Counted from the first letter of the stretch, positions 1 through 6,440 are shown. The stretch is 6,490 bases of DNA from Actinobacteria bacterium UBA4719 (GCA_002404345.1 DHJN01000214.1:1-6490); one strand, 5' to 3'. Made by a program: numbers and translations. Notes: a model not told the origin generated them from the letters alone.

Positions 1-527
1 CGGTTGACCAGCAGCGACAGGTCAAGGGCGGCCAGCTGCCCGTCCGGCAGCTTGACGGCCGAGGAAAGGCCAGTGCCATCGGCGGGCGACTCCCCCGGTG
101 CCAGGGTCCCGGACACGGTGACCTCGGTCGCGACGTCGGGCTTGACGGCCTGCGTGGGATCCGTGACGAATCCCCGCACGACGGCGATCCGGGCGCCGGT
201 GGACCGCACCACCAACGGCGTGACGACCCAGTATCCCGGGTCGCCCCGAAGCCGACGCGGCGTCACGAGGACCTGCGCTGACCCGTCATACCGACCCTTG
301 GCGGTGATCCGCCGGCCCTCGCCGTCCTGGGGAAAGGGACCCTGCGGAGTCAGGACCGCGGCAACGTCGACGACCGGCCGGGCCGGCGCGGCTCGGACCC
401 CCTGCGCGCGTCCCTTGTCCCGGGCGACGTTGAGCTGCCAGAGCCCGAGCAGCCCAAAGCTGAACATCACCGCGACGACGATCGCCAACAGCCCCAACCA
501 TCGGGGTTTCAACGCAGTTCGCAGCAC
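1..527 (-). CDS. SURF1 family protein, N-terminal 175 residues (partial)
   Basis: Reading the minus strand from GTG 527, 175 codons stay open to the left edge; the C-terminus is outside the window. SURF1 proteins are membrane-bound cytochrome c oxidase assembly factors linked to haem a insertion. Motifs in family order: a basic start (VLRTALKPRW), a transmembrane helix (about 11-29), LGLWQLNVARDKG (27-39), the strand ITAKGRYDGSAQVLV (74-88), GYWVVTPLV (98-106) and the VVRGFV loop (116-121). A second transmembrane helix is expected past the edge. GTG is chosen because the first in-frame stop upstream is the propeller TAG, only 9 nt away; the next in-frame ATG (codon 21) lies inside the helix. 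No Shine-Dalgarno is seen, but TAGCCT lies 6 nt upstream. It overlaps an open plus-strand frame that has no family motifs. Confidence 0.85.
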   Translation of the reverse strand, partial: MLRTALKPRWLGLLAIVVAVMFSFGLLGLWQLNVARDKGRAQGVRAAPARPVVDVAAVLTPQGPFPQDGEGRRITAKGRYDGSAQVLVTPRRLRGDPGYWVVTPLVVRSTGARIAVVRGFVTDPTQAVKPDVATEVTVSGTLAPGESPADGTGLSSAVKLPDGQLAALDLSLLVN

Positions 528-533
528 CGACTC

Positions 534-539
534 AGGCTA
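534..539 (-). promoter_or_regulatory. TAGCCT -10-like hexamer at the SURF1-like gene start
   Basis: TAGCCT (539-534 on the minus strand) ends exactly 6 nt before the GTG at 527. Its first three bases are the TAG stop of the propeller gene. The surrounding TTAGCCTGAG is identical to the sequence before gabD2 (3439-3430). It fits TANNNT for a leaderless transcript, but no clear -35 precedes it. The gene may instead be read from the propeller mRNA, so this is tentative. Confidence 0.3.
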
Positions 540-1760
540 ATTCACCCGGGGCCGCCCTCCGGCATCCGGCTGCGAGGTGACGAGCTTGCTGTCGTTGAAG
601 ACGATGATGCTGCCGCCGTAGCAGGCAACCCAGACCGAGCCGGTCGTCGGCTCGTAGGCGACGCCGATCGGGTGGTGGTCGGTGCCGGCCCTGGCGATCT
701 CCTTCAGGTCAGCAGTACGCAGCTTGGACACCGTGGACGACTCATAGTTGACGACGTAGAGCGCCAAGCCGTCGCTGGAGATCGCCATGGAGCGGGGCTG
801 CTTGCCGGTGGAGACCGTTGTGAGCACCACGCCGGTCGCGGCGTCGACCTTGCTCACCGTGCCGGAGGTGTTGTTGGTGACGAAGAGGTACGTGCCATCC
901 GACGAGATCAGGATGGTCCGGGGCCCGTTACCTGTGTGGGAAAACGTCGACACCTTCTTCGAGACGAGGTCGACCTTGACGATCCGTTGGCTGCCCATCA
1001 CGGCGACGAACGCGGTTCTGCTGTCCGGCGTGACGGCGATGCCACGCGGATGGGCTCCGCCAACCCAGATGGTCTCGACCGGCGTGGCCGTCTGGGTGTC
1101 GATCACCGACATGGTCGAGGAGCACCAGTTGGTGACCAGGACCCTGGAGTCGTCGGGGGTGACGGCGACGTACTTGGGGACCGCGCCGACCGGGATGACC
1201 TGGTCGATCTTCAGCGTCGTGGCGTCGATCCGGTAGAGAAAGCTCTTGTCCGGGGCCGAAGCCGGGCTGCATCTGTCGAGACCCTCTGGTCCGAAGTTCT
1301 TTCCGTACATCGAGTAGTTGGAGACGTACACGTGCTTGCCGTCGTGGGTGAAGGCGGCCTCGACCGGTGAGCCGCTGGAGGTGCCGGGGTGACCGGCGAT
1401 CCCGAACTGCGACAGGACAACCGAGTCGTCGACGGTGTCCTTGAGCTTCCCGTCAGGGGTGAAGACCGAGACCGTGTGGGTGTACATCATGTTCTGCGCG
1501 GTTACCAGACCGGTCGAGGATGCCGCCACAGACTTGGGGCTCAGCCGCCCGGTGATTCGCTCACGCCGCACCAAGGCGGTCTGGTCGGCGGGCGGAAGGG
1601 CCTCGCGACCTTTTGTCGGCAGGCCGGTGCTTGCGTCGGCTGGTCTGGTGCCCTCGGCCTTGACGGACCAGACGGCCAACGCTGCGGTCATCAGCACCAT
1701 GATGGCGACGCCCCCGACGATGCGACGCCGACGGACGAAGATGGGCCCATCGCGGATCAT
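537..1760 (-). CDS. Membrane-anchored YVTN/YncE-like beta-propeller protein
   Basis: The 407-residue protein has a short basic N-terminus (RRRR, 10-13) and one hydrophobic segment (about 14-32) with no clear cleavage site, so it is probably an N-terminal anchor with an extracytoplasmic domain. A low-complexity linker (about 35-65) leads to a propeller of about seven blades. Blade signatures recur every 40-45 residues: HVYVSNY (143-149), VLVTNW (207-212), AFVAVM (250-255), LFVTNN (292-297), LYVVNY (334-339) and VWVACY (376-381), most preceded by a (T/S)xDxx turn. The last strand (GSIIVFND) could close the ring with the first blade. An insert at 150-172 carries Cys164, which could pair with Cys213. 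There are no catalytic residues; this family is used for binding or scaffolding and the ligand is unknown. The ATG at 1760 follows a GGGGG run. A SURF1-like gene starts 9 nt downstream, suggesting an operon and an envelope or respiratory role. Confidence 0.88.
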   Translation of the reverse strand: MIRDGPIFVRRRRIVGGVAIMVLMTAALAVWSVKAEGTRPADASTGLPTKGREALPPADQTALVRRERITGRLSPKSVAASSTGLVTAQNMMYTHTVSVFTPDGKLKDTVDDSVVLSQFGIAGHPGTSSGSPVEAAFTHDGKHVYVSNYSMYGKNFGPEGLDRCSPASAPDKSFLYRIDATTLKIDQVIPVGAVPKYVAVTPDDSRVLVTNWCSSTMSVIDTQTATPVETIWVGGAHPRGIAVTPDSRTAFVAVMGSQRIVKVDLVSKKVSTFSHTGNGPRTILISSDGTYLFVTNNTSGTVSKVDAATGVVLTTVSTGKQPRSMAISSDGLALYVVNYESSTVSKLRTADLKEIARAGTDHHPIGVAYEPTTGSVWVACYGGSIIVFNDSKLVTSQPDAGGRPRVN

Positions 1761-1834
1761 CGTGTGGTGCCCCCGGTTGTCGCTCGCTCGGCCTCGTTAC
1801 CACCACAGGCTAGAGCAACCAGCGCTGTCGACCA
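1761..1834 (-). promoter_or_regulatory. gabD2/propeller gap with possible promoter and RBS
   Basis: This 74-nt gap precedes the propeller gene. Reading the minus strand, a TAGCCT hexamer (1812-1807) resembles the elements next to the gabD2 and surf1-like starts. Here it lies 46 nt from the ATG, so it would give a leader of about 40 nt. A GGGGG run (1774-1770) lies 9 nt before the ATG and can serve as a Shine-Dalgarno. I see no good -35 and no stem-loop with a T-run, so a gabD2 terminator is not evident and read-through is possible. Confidence 0.3.
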
Positions 1835-3427
1835 TCACCGCACGCCGAGTCGCTTCATGGTGCCGAGCGCGAGGGTGAGGGTCTTGGCCCACCGCTCGTC
1901 GGAGAGCCCGAAGGGTGCCGCGAATCCCACGAGGTGCTGGGCGGTGACGTTCTGGGACTCCGTGTACTTGGTGATGCCCTCGATGCCGTGGCGGCGCGAG
2001 AGGCCGGAGCTGTTCATGCCTCCCATCGGAGCCCCGACGCTTCCCCACGCCGCGGCGTACCCGTCGTTGATGTTGACGGTGCCAGCCTTGATGGACCGGG
2101 CGATCCGCCGGCCGCGTGCCACGTCCCGGGTCCACACCGAGGCATTGAGGCCGAAGTCGCTGTCGTTGGCCTGCCGGATGGCCTCGTCGTCGCTGCCCAC
2201 GCGGTAGACGCACACCACGGGGCCGAACGTCTCGTCGTCACGGCAGTCCATGGCTGCGGTCACCTCGGCCAGGATGGTTGGCTCGTAGAAGTACGGTCCG
2301 ATCTCAGGCCGCGCCCGACCACCTTCCAGAACCGCGGCGCCCTTGGACCTGGCGTCCTCGACGTGTGCGCTGACCCGCTCGAGCTGGGCGGCCGAGGCGA
2401 GCGAGCCCATGTCGGCGTCGAAGGTCAGGTCCGGCGACAAGCGCATGGACCGCACCGCGAAGACGAACGCCTCCAGGAACTCGTCCGCGATGCTCTCGTG
2501 CAGGTACAGCCGCTCGATCGCCACGCACAGCTGGCCCGCCGATGAGAAGCACGCGCGTACGGCCCCGTCAACGGCCTTGGCCAGGTTGGCGTCCTGCGCG
2601 ACATACATGGCGTTCTTGCCCCCGAGCTCGAGCGAGGCACCGACAAGACGCCGCCCGGCGTCCTGGGCCACCTCCCGCCCGATCGCGGTGGACCCGGTGA
2701 AGCAGACGTAGTCCGCAAGCTCGAGGACCGCTCTGCCGACCGTCGGGCCGTCGCCGAGCACGACCTGCAGCAGGCCGTCGGGCAGCCCCGCCTCGTCGAG
2801 CAGGGCCACCGCCGCCAGGGCGGTCAGGGCGCTGCGCTTGTCGGGCCGGAGCACCACCGCATTGCCGGCCAGCAGCGCCGGGATCGCGTCGGTGATCGAC
2901 ATCGACAACGGGTAGTTCCAGGGTGCGACGATGCCCACGACACCCTTGGGATGGTGCAGCTCGACTGCCTGGCTGAGCAGCGGAAAGATCCCCTGACGGC
3001 GACGGGGACGCAGGTACCCCGCCGCGCGACGCGCGTAGTGACGGCTCACGATCGCGGTGTCGGCCACCTCCTCGAAGGCGTGGGCCCGAGCCTTGCCCGA
3101 CTCGAGCTGGATGAGATCGAGCAGGTGCACCTGTCGCGCCAGCACCAGGTCGTGGAACCGCAGAAAGATCCGGGCTCGGGAGCCCATCGGCATCCGGGAC
3201 CAGTGACGTTGCGCGGCCCGGGCCGCCGCGTAGGCCACTGTGACATCGACCGGGGTCGACAGGGGCAGCGACGCGAGGGGGGCGCCGGTCATCGGCGTGT
3301 GGGTGAGCGTCGTCTTGGGACGGGGCGCACACACCACCCGCGCAGTGAGGCGGCGGGCCAGACCGGGGTCCAGCGCATACGTCGCGGTGGCGTCTGTCTC
3401 GGGATCGGCCAGCAGGTCCGGGGTCAT
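1835..3427 (-). CDS. gabD2: Succinic semialdehyde dehydrogenase, GabD2 type
   Basis: This 530-residue aldehyde dehydrogenase most likely oxidises succinic semialdehyde to succinate with NAD(P)+, feeding GABA or related breakdown into the TCA cycle. Cytoplasmic. Motifs are APWNYP (168-173, oxyanion Asn171), FTGSTAIG (243-250), SLELGGKN (265-272, general base Glu267), FSSAGQLCVAIER (294-306, nucleophile Cys301) and DETFGPVV (398-405). GAPMGGMNSSGLSRRHG (465-481) and TKYTESQ (486-492) are close to Mycobacterium tuberculosis GabD2 (about 518 aa). The nucleotide-site Lys of most family members (KPD) is Arg194 here (LRPDK). The ATG at 3427 gives an N-terminus (MTPDLLADPE...) slightly longer than in mycobacteria. 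No gabT or regulator lies in the window. The 122-nt gap with a candidate promoter suggests separate transcription from glpD. Other semialdehyde or aldehyde substrates are possible. Confidence 0.92.
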   Translation of the reverse strand: MTPDLLADPETDATATYALDPGLARRLTARVVCAPRPKTTLTHTPMTGAPLASLPLSTPVDVTVAYAAARAAQRHWSRMPMGSRARIFLRFHDLVLARQVHLLDLIQLESGKARAHAFEEVADTAIVSRHYARRAAGYLRPRRRQGIFPLLSQAVELHHPKGVVGIVAPWNYPLSMSITDAIPALLAGNAVVLRPDKRSALTALAAVALLDEAGLPDGLLQVVLGDGPTVGRAVLELADYVCFTGSTAIGREVAQDAGRRLVGASLELGGKNAMYVAQDANLAKAVDGAVRACFSSAGQLCVAIERLYLHESIADEFLEAFVFAVRSMRLSPDLTFDADMGSLASAAQLERVSAHVEDARSKGAAVLEGGRARPEIGPYFYEPTILAEVTAAMDCRDDETFGPVVCVYRVGSDDEAIRQANDSDFGLNASVWTRDVARGRRIARSIKAGTVNINDGYAAAWGSVGAPMGGMNSSGLSRRHGIEGITKYTESQNVTAQHLVGFAAPFGLSDERWAKTLTLALGTMKRLGVR

Positions 3428-3432
3428 GGCTC

Positions 3433-3462
3433 AGGCTAAGGCGCGGACAACCACATGATCAA
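3433..3462 (-). promoter_or_regulatory. Candidate promoter of gabD2, leaderless type
   Basis: On the minus strand TTGATC (3462-3457) is followed by an 18-nt spacer and TAGCCT (3438-3433), which fits the actinobacterial -10 pattern TANNNT. Only 5 nt (gagcc) separate the hexamer from the gabD2 ATG. Transcription would therefore begin at or beside the A of ATG, giving a leaderless mRNA, which agrees with the lack of a Shine-Dalgarno. The CTGACAC repeat array begins immediately upstream. This is inference from spacing and motif only. Confidence 0.45.
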
Positions 3463-3551
3463 GACACCCTGACACCAAGGCTCTGACACCAAGACAGCTG
3501 ACACCAAACCACTCTGACACGACACGCTCTAGACGCCACACGCTCTGACTC
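3463..3551. repeat. Degenerate tandem array, ~15-bp period, core CTGACAC(CAA)
   Basis: On the plus strand CTGACACCAA occurs exactly at 3469-3478, 3483-3492 and 3498-3507. CTGACAC occurs again at 3514-3520. Weaker copies are CTAGACGCCA at 3529 and CTGACTC at 3545. Start-to-start distances are 14, 15, 16, 15 and 16 bp, so the array keeps phase from the glpD stop codon to just before the candidate gabD2 promoter. ACACGCTCT also repeats exactly (3522-3530, 3538-3546). The stretch 3461-3549 is about 56% GC, with 35 C against 15 G on the plus strand, unlike its neighbours; the mRNA-sense strand is G/T-rich (TTGGTGTCAG). It could be an operator array, an RNA-level element or a decaying minisatellite. 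No function is established. Confidence 0.75.
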
Positions 3552-5268
3552 AGGCAAGCGGGACGATCTCTGGTGCGCCCATGCGTGCGCTGTCCGCAGT
3601 CTCGTCGTCGGGCTGCTGCTGCGAAGCCCGCTCGGCCTCGACCCTGGCCAGGTAGTGCTCAATCTCCTTGCCCTGCTGCTCGTCGCTCCAGCCGAGTACC
3701 GGCGCCATCAACGATGCGGCGGGGATGGCCGCCGACACCCCCCGGTCCCAGGTCTCGATCGAGATCCGGGTGCGCCGGGTCAGCACGTCATCCAGGTGAC
3801 GGGCGCCCTCGTGGCTGACCGCATAGACCACCTCGGCGGCCAGATAGTCGTCGGCACCCGAAAGCGACTCGGCCAGATCAGGATCGGCGGCGCACAGGTC
3901 GAGCACCTCGGTGGCCAGGGAGCCGTATCGCTGGAGCAGGTGCTCGACCCACGCCACGTGGATGCCGTAACGGGTCGCGGTGTGATGGCGGGAGTTCCAC
4001 GCCGCGTCATAGCCCTCGGCGCCGAGCAAGGGGATCCGCTGAGTGCACGAGGCCGGCACCCGACCATCAAGTCCGCGAGCGACCTCGTCGACCGCATCTG
4101 CGGCCATCACGCGGTATGTCGTGTACTTGCCTCCCGCGACGACGACCAGCCCCGGGGTCGGGTGCCCCACGACGTGCTCGCGGGACAACGCAGAGGTCGT
4201 CTCGCTCTCGCCGGCCAGAAGGGGCCGCAGCCCGGCATACACGCCCTCAACGTCCTCACGGGTCAGCGGGGTGACCAGGGCCCTGTTGACGTGCTCAAGG
4301 ATGTAGTCGATGTCGCGGCTGCTGGCCGCAGGGTGCGCCTTGTCCAGGGACCAGTCGGTGTCGGTCGTGCCGATGATCCAGTGCCGACCCCACGGTATGA
4401 CGAACAGCACGGACGTCGGGGTGCGCAGGATCAGACCGCTCTGGGACTGGATCCGGTCACGCGGCACGACCAGGTGGATGCCCTTGCTGGCCCGGACCCG
4501 GAACTGCCCGCGCTCGCCCACCAGCGACTGGGTGTCGTCAGTCCAGACCCCGGTGGCGTTGAGAACCTGCTTGGCGCGGATCTCGAGGTCCTGACCGGTC
4601 TCCAGATCGCGGACCCTGACCCCGGTGACGCGCTCGCCCTGCCGGACGAACCCCGTGACGCGAGAACGGTTTGCGGCCAGTGCGCCATACGCCACAGCGG
4701 TGCGGACCAGGAACATCGTATGGCGCGCGTCGTCGACCTGGGCGTCGTAGTACTGGACCGCACCGACCAGTGCGTCCTTGCGCATGCTGGGCACCAGTCG
4801 CAGCGCCGCACGCTTGGTGAGGTGCTTGTGGCGGGGCACCCCGCTCGCGGTGCTGGAGACCGCGGCCAGAGCGTCGTACAGCGTCAGGCCGGCCGCGACA
4901 TACACCCGTTCCCAACCGCGATGGGTGAGCGGGTAGACGAACTGGACCGGACGAACCAGGTGCGGCGCAAGGCGCTGTAACAGCAGACCACGTTCCTTGA
5001 GCGCCTCGCGGACCAGCCGGAAGTCGAGCATCTCCAGGTAGCGCAGCCCGCCATGGATCAGCTTGCTCGAACGGCTCGACGTGCCCGAGGCCCAGTCACG
5101 GGCCTCCAGGATCCCCACCGAAAGACCACGGGTCACGGCGTCCAGCGCCGCTCCCGCACCGACCACCCCACCGCCCACGATGACGAGGTCGAGCTCGTCC
5201 TCCTGCATCGCCGCGAGCGCGCGGGAACGGTCCTGCGGTGAGAGGGACGCCGTGGCCGTGGGGCGCAT
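3550..5268 (-). CDS. glpD: FAD-dependent glycerol-3-phosphate dehydrogenase (GlpD)
   Basis: This 572-residue enzyme oxidises sn-glycerol 3-phosphate to dihydroxyacetone phosphate and passes electrons through FAD to membrane quinone (menaquinone in most actinobacteria). Visible motifs are the FAD Rossmann fold VIVGGGVVGAG (29-39), the signature SRSSKLIHGGLRYLE (65-79), ASKGIHLVVPRD (260-271), GTTDTDW (300-306), YAGLRPLLAGE (344-354) and GGKYTTYR (379-386). A C-terminal DAO_C domain includes HEGARHLDDVLTRRTRISIE (486-505) and APVLGW (522-527). Length and order match mycobacterial GlpD2. The start is ATG 5268, 12 nt after the guaB3 stop, with only a weak Shine-Dalgarno, so it is probably coupled to guaB3. 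The first 20 residues resemble the N-terminal extension of GlpD2, which favours this start over Met21. No glpK or glpF gene is in the window. The last codons overlap the outermost degenerate unit of the repeat array downstream. Confidence 0.96.
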   Translation of the reverse strand: MRPTATASLSPQDRSRALAAMQEDELDLVIVGGGVVGAGAALDAVTRGLSVGILEARDWASGTSSRSSKLIHGGLRYLEMLDFRLVREALKERGLLLQRLAPHLVRPVQFVYPLTHRGWERVYVAAGLTLYDALAAVSSTASGVPRHKHLTKRAALRLVPSMRKDALVGAVQYYDAQVDDARHTMFLVRTAVAYGALAANRSRVTGFVRQGERVTGVRVRDLETGQDLEIRAKQVLNATGVWTDDTQSLVGERGQFRVRASKGIHLVVPRDRIQSQSGLILRTPTSVLFVIPWGRHWIIGTTDTDWSLDKAHPAASSRDIDYILEHVNRALVTPLTREDVEGVYAGLRPLLAGESETTSALSREHVVGHPTPGLVVVAGGKYTTYRVMAADAVDEVARGLDGRVPASCTQRIPLLGAEGYDAAWNSRHHTATRYGIHVAWVEHLLQRYGSLATEVLDLCAADPDLAESLSGADDYLAAEVVYAVSHEGARHLDDVLTRRTRISIETWDRGVSAAIPAASLMAPVLGWSDEQQGKEIEHYLARVEAERASQQQPDDETADSARMGAPEIVPLA

Positions 5269-5280
5269 CCGGTGGGTCGC

Positions 5281-6402
5281 TCAGCTTCGCTGGTAGGGAG
5301 CCACGACGACCTCGACCCGCTGGAACTCCTTGAGGTCGGAGTAGCCCGTGGTGGCCATGGCGTGCCGCAGCGCCCCGATCAGGTTGGTCGTGCCGTCGGC
5401 CATCCGACCCGGACCCAGCAGGATCTCCTCGAGCGGTGCCAGGGCCCCGACCTCGACCCGCTCACCGCGCGGCAGGAGCGCGTGGTGCGCCTCAGAGCCC
5501 CAGTGGAAGCCCCTCCCAGGCGCGTCGGTCGCCCTTGCGAGCGCGGCCCCGAGCATCACCGCGTCCGCGCCACAGGCAACGGCCTTGACGATCTCGCCAC
5601 TGCGTCCCACGCCTCCGTCGGCAATGACGTGCACGTAGCGCCCACCGGACTCATCCATGTAGTCCCGCCGCGCAGCCGCCACGTCGGCGATCGCGGACGC
5701 CATCGGCGCGTGGATGCCCAGCGTGAGCCGGGTCGTGTGGGCCGCGCCACCGCCGAATCCGACGAGCACGCCGGCTGCACCGGTCCGCATGAGGTGCAGC
5801 GCCGCCGTGTAGGACGAGGCGCCACCGACGATCACGGGGACGTCGAGCTCGTAGATGAAACGCTTCAGGTTCAGTGGCTCGGCCCGGCTCGAGACGTGTT
5901 CTGCCGAGACGGTGGTGCCGCGGATGAAGAAGAGGTCGCAGCCGGCGTCCACGACGGTCTGCCAGAACTCCTGGGTCCGCTGCGGCGAGAGCGCGCCGGC
6001 CACCGTGATGCCAGCCTCACGGACCTGACGAAGCCGCTCGGTGATCAGCTCCGGCTTGATCGGCTCGGCGTAGATCTGCTGCAGTCGGGAGGTCGCGGAG
6101 GCGGGGTCGAGCGAGGCGATCTCGGCGAGCAGGAACGTCGGGTCGTCATAGCGCGTCCACAGGCCCTCGAGGTCGAGCACCGGCAGCCCGCCGAGCTTGC
6201 CGAAGGCGATGGCGCTGTCGGGAGACATCACCGAGTCCATCGGAGCGGCGATCACGGGAAGGTCGAAGTGATAGGCGTCGATCTGCCAGGAGACCGACAC
6301 CTCCTCGGGGTCACGGGTGCGCCGCGACGGCACGACGGCGATGTCGTCGAAGGAATAGGCCCTGCGGCCTCGTTTGCCGCGGCCGATCTCGATCTGGTTC
6401 AC
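5281..6402 (-). CDS. guaB3: GuaB3 family IMP dehydrogenase-related protein
   Basis: This 373-residue protein is an IMPDH/GMP reductase-type TIM barrel. It opens with a typical IMPDH start (RAYSFDDIAVVPSRR, about 14-28, then DLPVIAAPMDSVM, 47-59). It has no room for the paired CBS domains between early barrel strands, so it matches the short GuaB3 length (about 375 aa in mycobacteria). The phosphate-binding end is intact (VIADGGVGRSGE, 259-270; ACGADAVMLG, 276-285), and the tail has the GuaB3-like YSDLKEFQ (354-361). The IMPDH loop GSICTT reads GGGAAHTTR (217-225), so the catalytic Cys position is His222. The function is uncertain: classical Cys-based IMPDH chemistry is not expected. A GMP-reductase role has been proposed for cyanobacterial GuaB3. 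The start is GTG at 6402, directly before NQIEIGRGKRGRR. No Shine-Dalgarno is visible, but TAACCT lies 6 nt upstream. glpD follows after 12 nt, probably co-transcribed. Confidence 0.93.
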   Translation of the reverse strand: MNQIEIGRGKRGRRAYSFDDIAVVPSRRTRDPEEVSVSWQIDAYHFDLPVIAAPMDSVMSPDSAIAFGKLGGLPVLDLEGLWTRYDDPTFLLAEIASLDPASATSRLQQIYAEPIKPELITERLRQVREAGITVAGALSPQRTQEFWQTVVDAGCDLFFIRGTTVSAEHVSSRAEPLNLKRFIYELDVPVIVGGASSYTAALHLMRTGAAGVLVGFGGGAAHTTRLTLGIHAPMASAIADVAAARRDYMDESGGRYVHVIADGGVGRSGEIVKAVACGADAVMLGAALARATDAPGRGFHWGSEAHHALLPRGERVEVGALAPLEEILLGPGRMADGTTNLIGALRHAMATTGYSDLKEFQRVEVVVAPYQRS

Positions 6403-6408
6403 GCGCCA

Positions 6409-6440
6409 AGGTTAGCGGCCGGTGGCCACACAGAGATCAA
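6409..6440 (-). promoter_or_regulatory. Candidate leaderless guaB3 promoter after guaB
   Basis: In the 34-nt guaB-guaB3 gap the minus strand carries TAACCT (6414-6409), which fits the -10 pattern TANNNT and lies exactly 6 nt before the guaB3 GTG. Transcription would start at or next to that GTG. A TTGATC hexamer (6440-6435) overlaps the guaB stop, but the 20-nt spacer is longer than the usual 16-18, so its role as a -35 is doubtful. No Shine-Dalgarno precedes the GTG. guaB3 could therefore be expressed both by read-through from guaB and from its own start. Confidence 0.4.

Noticed and set aside
4..540. Plus-strand open frame of 178 codons at the left edge
   Set aside because: It is rich in Ser, Thr, Pro and Arg, without recognisable motifs. 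The opposite strand encodes a SURF1-like protein with a transmembrane helix and family motifs in order.
1389..2207. Plus-strand open frame running across the gabD2/propeller boundary
   Set aside because: It is antisense to two well-supported genes and its composition is typical of shadow frames; no start signal or domain is visible.
3528..3533. TCTAGA and nearby TGATCA (3456-3461) palindromes as glpD terminator stems
   Set aside because: Six-base palindromes with no flanking complementarity or T-run are expected by chance.
3463..3551. CRISPR array or tandem tRNA-like structure
   Set aside because: The units are about 15 bp with 4-6 bp of variable sequence and are degenerate. CRISPR repeats and spacers are each much longer, and no cas gene is present.
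3655..4980. Long plus-strand open frame (441 codons) opposite glpD
   Set aside because: Its translation is low-complexity, rich in Gly, Arg, Val and Asp, with no family motif, and it lies fully antisense to a clear GlpD. Long antisense frames are expected in GC-rich coding DNA.
5206..5208. Alternative glpD start at Met21
   Set aside because: No Shine-Dalgarno precedes it, and residues 1-20 resemble the N-terminal extension of mycobacterial GlpD2, so the upstream ATG is preferred.
6422..6429. GTGGCCAC palindrome between guaB and guaB3 as a terminator
   Set aside because: The stem is only 4 bp with no loop and no T-run on the minus strand, so it is not a credible intrinsic terminator.
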